A DNA stretch of 64,000 nucleotides from Metabacillus arenae (lineage in GTDB: Bacteria; Bacillota; Bacilli; Bacillales; Bacillaceae), in assembly GCF_014773385.1 (NCBI RefSeq), contig NZ_JACXAI010000003.1:62001-126000 (forward strand), in the 5' to 3' direction. Shown here in pieces: positions 57,801 to 64,000 of this stretch. The stretch's first letter is position 1. Every line of letters starts with the position of its first letter. The notes under the pieces were generated by a model. That model was not told the origin of the DNA, did no database searches, and saw only the letters and a list, made by a program, of their open reading frames with translations. A program made the translations under genes and the position numbers.

Positions 57801-59144
57801 ATGAAAAATTTATTTAAGATGGAGCATTGGCTTGCTGGATTACAATGGCTTTTTTTTCTTTTTACAAATACTGTTGTCATTCCAATTACGGTAGGGGCAG
57901 CATTCCAGCTACCTCAAGGTAAAACGATATCTCTAATTCAGTTTTCTTTTTTCTTTACAGGTTTAGCGTGTATTTTACAAGCTTTATTAGGACATAAACG
58001 ATCGGTTATGGAGGGGCAGTCTGGATTATGGTGGGGAGTGATTTTAAGTCTTTGTTACGCAGCTCCTTCACAAGGGATGTCGTTGACTGCACTTGGAGGA
58101 AGTCTGGCTGTTGGAATTATGATCTCTGGATTCATTACGATGATCATTGGATTAAGCGGTCTTTCACAGCACTTTTCTAAGTTGTTTAACTCCGGTGTAA
58201 TGGCAGTGTTTATGTTCTTATTAGGTTGCAGGTTGAATGCAATTTTCCTTAAGGGGATGCTTGGCATTCCTTTTGGTGTTCATTCAGAAACATCACATAT
58301 TGACATACCTGTTTTTCTATTATCTAGTACTGTTGCTGCTTTCATTATTATTTTCAGCATTAAAGCTTCTCCTGCATTTAGCAGATACTCCTTATTAATC
58401 GGGATCATTGGAGGGTGGGTCCTGTTTGGGTTGTTGTTTGATAAAAAAGAAGCAATAGACGTTGCTGGAATAATGGACATTGAATTTTTCCTTCTTGGTG
58501 CACCTAGTTTGGATGCAGGGATTATTGTGACAGCTGTTATTGCTGGATTAATTAATACATCTAATACATTTGGGGCTTTAAAAGGTACGGATGGAATCTA
58601 TAAAATCATTGCCACATCAAAACATTATAGAAATTCATTTACGATAAGCGGGTTGTTCGTTATGATTGCCGGATTATTCGGGATGGTGCCTTATGCTCCA
58701 TATGTATCATCGATAGGTTTTCTCAATCAAACGAAAATTTTGGAGAGACTTCCTTTTGTGATCGGTGGAGGGATGTTCATGCTGATGGGAATGATACCTG
58801 CAATCAGTAATTTAATGGCTAAACTTCCTTTAAGTATTGGGAGCGCAGTTTTACTTGTTGCCTATTTAAGGCTGCTGCATTCATCACTTCAGTATTTTGC
58901 TCAAATTCATTTAAATACAGCGAATATTTATCGTCTAGCTGTTCCTTTATTCATTGGAATCATTCTTATGACATTTCCTTCATCCTATTTCGAAACAGTT
59001 CCAAGTATTTTGCAACCGTTACTAAGCAACGGACTATTAGTTGGCATTTTATTATCTCTTGTTTTAGAAAATATTCATTTTAAGTTTTTAACGACAAAAA
59101 AAGATCAAGAACACTTAAACAAATATGTTCAAGAAGGAAAATAA
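57801..59144 (+). CDS. NCS2-family nucleobase (purine/uracil) permease
   Basis: Membrane transporter of 447 residues with about 12-14 helices. It has the NCS2 layout: NTVVIPITVGAAF in the first helix and INTSNTFGALKGTDG, the NCS2 substrate/proton site region, in the middle. Substrate is probably a purine such as urate, xanthine or guanine (inference from the cluster). AGAAGGTG precedes ATG 57801. It lies between pucG and the amidase gene. Confidence 0.85.
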   Translation: MKNLFKMEHWLAGLQWLFFLFTNTVVIPITVGAAFQLPQGKTISLIQFSFFFTGLACILQALLGHKRSVMEGQSGLWWGVILSLCYAAPSQGMSLTALGGSLAVGIMISGFITMIIGLSGLSQHFSKLFNSGVMAVFMFLLGCRLNAIFLKGMLGIPFGVHSETSHIDIPVFLLSSTVAAFIIIFSIKASPAFSRYSLLIGIIGGWVLFGLLFDKKEAIDVAGIMDIEFFLLGAPSLDAGIIVTAVIAGLINTSNTFGALKGTDGIYKIIATSKHYRNSFTISGLFVMIAGLFGMVPYAPYVSSIGFLNQTKILERLPFVIGGGMFMLMGMIPAISNLMAKLPLSIGSAVLLVAYLRLLHSSLQYFAQIHLNTANIYRLAVPLFIGIILMTFPSSYFETVPSILQPLLSNGLLVGILLSLVLENIHFKFLTTKKDQEHLNKYVQEGK

Positions 59145-59178
59145 TAATAAAGATTTTTAAAATTTGGAGGGAGCAGCA

Positions 59179-60357
59179 ATGAATGATAAGTGGAATGCAT
59201 TCGTTAATAAAGACTTGATTATTGAACCAAAAGAATCAGGACGGTTAAACGGCTTGACGTTTGCAGTAAAAGATGTATTTGCGATTCAAGGTCATACGAG
59301 TGGAGCAGGAAATCCTGATTGGCTTCGAACACATCATCCTGCCGTTCGAAATGCCCCTGCAATTGATCGTTTACTTGAACATGGAGCCAAATTAACGGGA
59401 ACTGCACATACTGATGAACTGATGTACAGTTTGAATGGTGAGAACTTTCATTACGGTACACCTGTAAATCCGAAGGCTCATGACCGAATTCCAGGAGGAT
59501 CATCCAGCGGATCGGCGGCAGCTGTTTCAGCTGGGTTAGTAGACTTTGCTTTGGGAACTGATACAGGAGGATCTGTTCGTATCCCATCTTCTTATTGCGG
59601 GATCTATGGATTTCGGCCTACGCATGGGGCAGTTCCAATAGAAGGGGTTATTCCATTAGCTGAAAGCTTTGATACAGTTGGATGGATGGCCAGGGATCCG
59701 AAATTATTACTTGAAGTTGGACGTATTCTTATTGATGGTAAAAGTCAGGAAGGAAGCTTTAACACCATTTTTTTAGGGAAAGATGCATGGGCGGTGTTGG
59801 ATAAAGAAAGCAAAGAAGCATTATTGGCATTTGATTCTTTATTAGAAAAGATAACAGATCATAGTAAGTGGGTTGAAATTTCCGAAGAGGGATTATCTGA
59901 GTGGTCGAATACGTTTCGAATTATCCAAGGATTAGAGATCTGGAGTGAACACGGCGAATGGATCCGAGAGGAAAATCCGAAATTCGGACCTGGTATTGGT
60001 GATAGATTTGAATGGACAAGTACGTTGAAAAAGAGTGATTGCATCCCCAATTTAGAATTGAGGAAAAAAATCCGCCAATCGATGTCAAATCTTTTGGGGG
60101 AAGAAGGTCTGTTAGTGATTCCAACTGCTCCCGGAGCAGCACCGTTATTAAATTTACATGGAGAAACAGCGGAGCAATATCGAGCAAAAACAATGCAGCT
60201 GTCCTGTATAGCAGGTTTAGCTGGGTTACCCCAGATTACGCTTCCTTTAGCAGAAGTGAACGGACTTCCGATAGGTTTATCGTTTATCGCTAATCGTTAT
60301 CAAGACTTAAAACTATTGAATTGGGTGAATGAATTTTTAGAGAAAAGAAGTTTCTAA
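59179..60357 (+). CDS. Amidase-signature hydrolase, possible oxalurate or ureide amidase
   Basis: Amidase-signature enzyme of 392 residues with the full Ser-cisSer-Lys triad. K31 lies in AVKDVFAI, the cis-Ser S108 in GGSSSGSAAA and the nucleophile S132 in GTDTGGSVRIP; the 24-residue spacing of the two Ser is standard. Relatives include AtzE and GatA-like amidases; it is clearly shorter than GatA. Inside this ureide cluster a plausible substrate is oxalurate, the product of PucG (inference). GGAGGGAG precedes ATG 59179. Confidence 0.85.
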   Translation: MNDKWNAFVNKDLIIEPKESGRLNGLTFAVKDVFAIQGHTSGAGNPDWLRTHHPAVRNAPAIDRLLEHGAKLTGTAHTDELMYSLNGENFHYGTPVNPKAHDRIPGGSSSGSAAAVSAGLVDFALGTDTGGSVRIPSSYCGIYGFRPTHGAVPIEGVIPLAESFDTVGWMARDPKLLLEVGRILIDGKSQEGSFNTIFLGKDAWAVLDKESKEALLAFDSLLEKITDHSKWVEISEEGLSEWSNTFRIIQGLEIWSEHGEWIREENPKFGPGIGDRFEWTSTLKKSDCIPNLELRKKIRQSMSNLLGEEGLLVIPTAPGAAPLLNLHGETAEQYRAKTMQLSCIAGLAGLPQITLPLAEVNGLPIGLSFIANRYQDLKLLNWVNEFLEKRSF

Positions 60358-60495
60358 AAATTAGAAGGTAAGAAACATCTGATTTTTTACTTTTTTCTTG
60401 AATATGCTTATAACTAGCCCCTTTTAGCTTATTTTGGAACCTATGCAATAAAGTTAAAATTGATGTAATTAAACATTTATAAAAGGAGAATGGAT

Positions 60496-61371
60496 ATGAA
60501 ACTTGTAACCGTTAAAGCAGAAGGTGGAGAGTCCGCTGCAATCGTTTTCCGAGATAAGGTTACTTCAATTAAAACGATAAACGAGATGGAAGGTAAAAAT
60601 TGGAATACAGACCTTTTTAGCATTTTACAGAAAGACCAATTAACTGAAATAAACCTTTGGTATAAAGAAGAGGGAGAGGACAAATTATGTCACTTTCCTG
60701 ATATTCCAGTTGAAGAAATAAGATGTGCGCCCCTTTATCGTAATCCGGGAAAAATCCTAGGTGTTGGCATGAATTATATGGAAAAGGCAATTGAATTGTC
60801 TGGTCGGCCTCCCGAGGAAGAACCAGTCATTTTTTTGAAACCAGGTACTAGTTTGATTGGTCCGGAGGAATCTATTAAGCTGCCTCTTCAGTCTAGCGAA
60901 GTAACAGCAGAAGGGGAGCTTGGAATTATTATTGGAAAAACATGCCGAGATGTTAAGGAAAAGGATGCCTCTAGTGTTGTGGCTGGTTTTACCACTACAT
61001 TAGATATGACTGCAAAGGATATTCATGTAAAAAACCCTCGTTATTTGCAGAGATCGAAAAGTTTTGATACATTCTTTAGTTTTGGCCCATATTTTATGAC
61101 AGTTGATGAATTTCCTTTTTTAAAGGACATTACTGTAGAAACTGTTTTAAACGGAGAAGTTTGTCACCAGAATGTCGTGGCAAATATGATGTACCAACCA
61201 TGGTGGATTGTGTCATTTTTTTCGAACATCATGACATTGCATCCTGGTGATATTATTATGACTGGTACGCCTGGATCTGTAGTTATTCGTGATGGGGATG
61301 TTGTTGAGTGTAATATTCATGAATTTAAACGGTTGCAAAATCCTGTATCAGGTTCTTCCTTATTTGTATAA
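60496..61371 (+). CDS. Fumarylacetoacetate hydrolase (FAH) family protein
   Basis: The product has 291 residues: an N-terminal small domain, then the FAH fold. NPGKILGVGMNYMEKA is followed by metal ligands E139 and E141 in TAEGELGIIIG and D170 in TTLDMTAKD. PGDIIMTGTPG closes the active site. FAH enzymes split or decarboxylate oxo-acids; some relatives in ureide clusters are annotated as ureidoglycolate lyase. The substrate is not determinable here. AAAAGGAG fits ATG 60496 better than ATG 60490. Confidence 0.85.
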   Translation: MKLVTVKAEGGESAAIVFRDKVTSIKTINEMEGKNWNTDLFSILQKDQLTEINLWYKEEGEDKLCHFPDIPVEEIRCAPLYRNPGKILGVGMNYMEKAIELSGRPPEEEPVIFLKPGTSLIGPEESIKLPLQSSEVTAEGELGIIIGKTCRDVKEKDASSVVAGFTTTLDMTAKDIHVKNPRYLQRSKSFDTFFSFGPYFMTVDEFPFLKDITVETVLNGEVCHQNVVANMMYQPWWIVSFFSNIMTLHPGDIIMTGTPGSVVIRDGDVVECNIHEFKRLQNPVSGSSLFV

Positions 61372-61504
61372 AGCGCGAGATTTACAATCTAACTGAAAAG
61401 CTAGTAAGGATAGGAGTTTAAAAGTTTTCTAAAGGATCATGTTTTTCCATTATAAAGTTGATATAAATATCGGAACATAATTTTTATTTAAAGGAGAAAT
61501 GAGC

Positions 61505-62881
61505 ATGGAACATTTAGATGTCATTATTAAAAATGGAAAAGTAGTTCTTCCTACAGGTGTATCAGAAACTGACATTGGTATTAAGGATGGGAAAATTACC
61601 GTTATTAAAAAAGAAATAACGAATGATGCGGATTTGAAATGGGATGCTAATAATCAGTATGTTTTTCCTGGAATAATTGATGTACATGTTCATTTTAGTG
61701 AACCAGGGAGGGAACATTGGGAAGGGTTCCATACAGGTTCAATGATGATGGCCGCAGGAGGGTGTACAACTTATTTTGATATGCCCTTAAATGGGATTCC
61801 TTCAACCGTTCATCAAGATGCTCTATATGAAAAAGCAAAGTTAGGAAATGAAAAATCTTTTGTTGATTTTAGCTTATGGGGTGGACTCGTACCCGGAAAT
61901 GAAAAGGATTTGGAAGCTCTTGTTGAATCAGGTGTGATAGGATTCAAAGCATTTCTCTCTACAACAGGAAACAAAGAGTTTGAAGCAGTCGATGATTTAA
62001 CATTGTTAAATGGAATGAAAATCATCGCCAAACTTAACAAAGTTTTAGCTCTCCATTCAGAAAGTGCAGCGATAACGAACTGGTTAAAAAAAGAGAAAGA
62101 AAAGGAAGGAAAATACAGTGCGGATGATTATATAGAGTCGCGTCCAATTATCGCCGAAGTTGAGGCAGTAGAACGTGCGATTTACTATTCAGAACTTACT
62201 GGCTGCCCTCTTCACTTTGTACACATTAGCTCAGCAAAAACGATTCAAAAAATCGAAGAGGCGAAACAAAAGGGAATGAATATAACGGTTGAAACTTGTC
62301 CGCATTATTTATTGTTTAACCATGACCATTTGAGAGAACTAGGTTCTATCGCTAAATGCGCCCCTCCTTTACGTGAGAAAGAAGAGCAGCAAAAATTAAT
62401 TTCTCTATTAATAGATAATAAATTTGACATGATCTCTTCAGATCATTCCCCATGTCCTTATGAATTAAAAAATCCTAAAGTTCACAATCTATTTCAAGCA
62501 TGGGGCGGGATTAGCGGCGGACAATTTTCATTGATGTCGATGATTGAGATTGCCTTAAATCATAATATACCATTTGAAACAGTAGCAAAATGGACAGCGT
62601 CAGCCCCAGCGGAAAGATTTGGGTTTTCGGATCGAAAGGGTAAAATTGCTGAAGGAGCAGACGCTGATTTAGCAATTGTTACATTGGAAAGATCTCATTC
62701 AGTTACGGAAGAAAATTATTATGCCAAACATAAAGAAAGCTTGTATATGGGCCATACTTTCCCATGCCAAGTCGTTGGTACTTTTAGTAGAGGCAACTTA
62801 GTATTTAAAGATGGAAAAATAGTGGAGCAACAGTCCGTTGGCGGTTGGGTGAAGCCTACAGGGTATGCGGCAATAAAATAA
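61505..62881 (+). CDS. allB: Allantoinase
   Basis: Cyclic amidohydrolase of 458 residues opening allantoin to allantoate. Binuclear metal site: H61/H63 in DVHVHFSEPGREHWEGF, the carboxylated-lysine position K148 in GFKAFLS, H184 in LHSESAA, a His in LHFVHISSAKT and Asp in SSDHSPCP. The SEPGREHWEGF run is typical of allantoinase, not dihydropyrimidinase or dihydroorotase. ATG 61505 (8 nt after AAGGAG) is preferred to ATG 61499. It is the PucH counterpart; the product feeds AllC. Confidence 0.93.
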   Translation: MEHLDVIIKNGKVVLPTGVSETDIGIKDGKITVIKKEITNDADLKWDANNQYVFPGIIDVHVHFSEPGREHWEGFHTGSMMMAAGGCTTYFDMPLNGIPSTVHQDALYEKAKLGNEKSFVDFSLWGGLVPGNEKDLEALVESGVIGFKAFLSTTGNKEFEAVDDLTLLNGMKIIAKLNKVLALHSESAAITNWLKKEKEKEGKYSADDYIESRPIIAEVEAVERAIYYSELTGCPLHFVHISSAKTIQKIEEAKQKGMNITVETCPHYLLFNHDHLRELGSIAKCAPPLREKEEQQKLISLLIDNKFDMISSDHSPCPYELKNPKVHNLFQAWGGISGGQFSLMSMIEIALNHNIPFETVAKWTASAPAERFGFSDRKGKIAEGADADLAIVTLERSHSVTEENYYAKHKESLYMGHTFPCQVVGTFSRGNLVFKDGKIVEQQSVGGWVKPTGYAAIK

Positions 62882-62887
62882 GGTTGT

Positions 62888-62940
62888 GGGCTCTGGTGCA
62901 ATAGATTTAAAATGTTTGCATCAGAGCTCTTATTTTTCTT
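62888..62940 (+). terminator. Intrinsic terminator of allB
   Basis: GGGCTCTGGTGCAA pairs with TTGCATCAGAGCTC, allowing G-U, followed by TTATTTTTC. Confidence 0.8.
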
Positions 62941-63060
62941 AAATTAGATTCCCTACAGTTTAAGAACAAAAACATCCCAATAGGGGTAAACGTCATGCCC
63001 TTCAAGCTACCATGGTCACGAGGTGGATTAACCCTTATTTCTATGTTACTAAAAGATGGC
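62941..63060 (-). other. Unassigned sequence between two terminators
   Basis: On the minus strand an open stretch reads VNPPRDHGSLKGMTFTPIGM, with no RBS and a stop soon after. It looks like a scrap of a repeated or mobile sequence; the identity could not be established. Confidence 0.3.
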
Positions 63061-63074
63061 CTAAAGAATAACCC

Positions 63075-63104
63075 GGACAGACTGATCCCGTAAATCAATC
63101 TGTC
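63075..63104 (-). terminator. Intrinsic terminator of the NCS1 permease gene
   Basis: GGACAGACTGAT (63075-63086) and ATCAATCTGTCC (63093-63104) pair with one mismatch. The minus-strand exit has only a weak T-rich stretch. Confidence 0.65.
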
Positions 63105-63109
63105 CTAAA

Positions 63110-64000
63110 TTATTTCTCAAAGATCGTACCCTTTTTGAATTTTGAATCTTTAAATGTAAACTTCATCAGAATAATATATGCAATACCTGCTACAACAACA
63201 CCTATAATCCATCCCAGCTCCAGTTTTAAAAAAGCGGCGCCGGCACCGATTAGCATTGCAAGCAGCGCACATGGATTATATCCAGCAAATGGACCGTATT
63301 CCTTGTACAAATCTGCAACATTTACTTTTTGCTTTCTTAATATATAATATTCGACTAATAAAATAGAAACAATCGGACCTAAAAATGCGGAATATATAAG
63401 AATAAACATACCAAGACCCTTTGCCGAAGAATCCCGTACAAGCACCCAAGGGAATGAGCAAAGTGCAAGCAGTCCGGTTATGGTAACAGCAGCTTTATAT
63501 TTCATTTTTGTAAGCAATGTAATAACATAGGTCGGCGGAATAATATTGGCAACCATATTTACTGCGACCGCACCTATCACAATAAATGCAGATACTCCTA
63601 CTGTAATATAAGGGTTATCTACCACTATTGCAAATGCCTTTACCGGATTAGAGATGCCGGTGGCAGAAGCAAGCATTGCGCCGATTGTAAGTACGAAGCC
63701 GTACGCTGTTAAAATAGGCGAAAAGTACAAAAAAACGCGTTTTGTTTCGCTAATACGAGATTTGAGCTCTCTTGAATAGTCCGCTGCGCTTAAAAAGATA
63801 GCCGCATAATTCCCCAAAAACATCATTATGAATCCAAAGAACGGCAAGCCCCATGACCCTTCTGCATGAACCCATTTTTCTACAATAACTTCGCTATGGG
63901 ATGTTAGAAGAACGCCAAATACATAGACAAGCGCTAGCATAATAACAATAGATGCAAGCAGTTCCACCCATTTAATGGCATGGAAGCCGTACAACGAAAG
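63110..64000 (-). CDS. NCS1-family nucleobase/allantoin permease, 5' end outside the window
   Basis: The frame enters from the right edge and ends at 63110, giving the last ~296 residues. About eight membrane segments are visible, with GNYAAIFLSAADYSRELKSR (an NCS1 motif) and GPIVSILLVEYYILRKQKV near the C-terminus followed by DLYKEYGPFAGYNPCALLAM. This is the cytosine/allantoin (PucI-like) permease group. Allantoin is the likely substrate from its place beside allantoinase, but related NCS1 carriers take cytosine or hydantoins. Confidence 0.85.
   Translation of the reverse strand, partial: LSLYGFHAIKWVELLASIVIMLALVYVFGVLLTSHSEVIVEKWVHAEGSWGLPFFGFIMMFLGNYAAIFLSAADYSRELKSRISETKRVFLYFSPILTAYGFVLTIGAMLASATGISNPVKAFAIVVDNPYITVGVSAFIVIGAVAVNMVANIIPPTYVITLLTKMKYKAAVTITGLLALCSFPWVLVRDSSAKGLGMFILIYSAFLGPIVSILLVEYYILRKQKVNVADLYKEYGPFAGYNPCALLAMLIGAGAAFLKLELGWIIGVVVAGIAYIILMKFTFKDSKFKKGTIFEK

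Overview
The window is AT-rich DNA from an endospore-forming Bacillaceae (Bacillus-like Firmicute). Three things show this. It carries many spore genes (cotE, spoVK, sirA, cotM, sspO, sspP, sspN, tlp, a YjcZ-family peptide, a Spo0E-like phosphatase). Strong AGGAGG-type ribosome binding sites and many TTG/GTG starts are used. From the left edge to about 53 kb the gene order follows the known Bacillus subtilis order kbl-miaB-ricA-cotE-mutS-mutL ... ymaF-miaA-hfq ... spoVK-hflX-ynbB-glnR-glnA ... lexA-yneA-yneB-ynzC-tkt-sirA-yneF-ynzD-ccdA-ccdC-yneK-cotM-sspP-sspO-citB-yneN-sspN-tlp-yneP-yneQ-yneR-plsY-yneT-parE-parC. Many individual genes could be named from remembered family sequences; no database search was possible.

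Layout. 0-4 kb: end of kbl, an acetyltransferase, miaB (tRNA methylthiolation) and ricA. 4-10 kb: spore-coat morphogen cotE and the mutSL mismatch-repair operon. 10-14 kb: ymaF, miaA, hfq, spoVK. 14-19.3 kb: a TRIC-type channel, hflX, ynbB and the GlnR-controlled glnRA operon. 20.4-22.6 kb: the SOS locus lexA / yneA-yneB-ynzC. 22.7-30.2 kb: tkt, the Spo0A-linked sirA, yneF, a Spo0E-like phosphatase, cytochrome c biogenesis ccdA/ccdC, yneK and a YjcZ peptide. 30.6-34 kb: a complete glutamate-to-proline set (proI, proB, proA). 34-38.2 kb: small regulators, an EcsC protein and spore genes. 38.4-46.3 kb: aconitase with a CcpC-type operator, thioredoxin-like yneN, small spore proteins, yneP/Q/R and a CapA-like protein. 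46.6-53 kb: plsY, yneT, topoisomerase IV. 53.3-64 kb: an accessory purine-ring catabolism cluster. This has PucR facing allantoate amidohydrolase, ureidoglycine-glyoxylate aminotransferase, an NCS2 permease, an amidase, a fumarylacetoacetase-family enzyme, allantoinase and an NCS1 permease cut by the window edge.

The most unusual structure is not a gene. A family of intergenic repeats (about 115-225 nt) occurs as six clear copies and one or two decayed ones. All share a conserved left end of about 60 nt and a right end ending in GCGCTTGCGCTTTTC. Five of the six clear copies begin within about 5-12 nt of the U-tract of an intrinsic terminator, on the same strand as the gene that terminator ends; the sixth follows in tandem. 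One copy carries a perfect 25-bp inverted repeat. A second, shorter repeat (GATGGAAGTTTCACTTTAT-like) abuts or overlaps the stop codons of three minus-strand genes.

Regulation that can be read directly includes a GlnR/TnrA box and sigma-A promoter before glnRA, SOS boxes between lexA and yneA, a Spo0A box before sirA, a CcpC dyad plus half-site before aconitase, and a sigma-E-like promoter before cotE.
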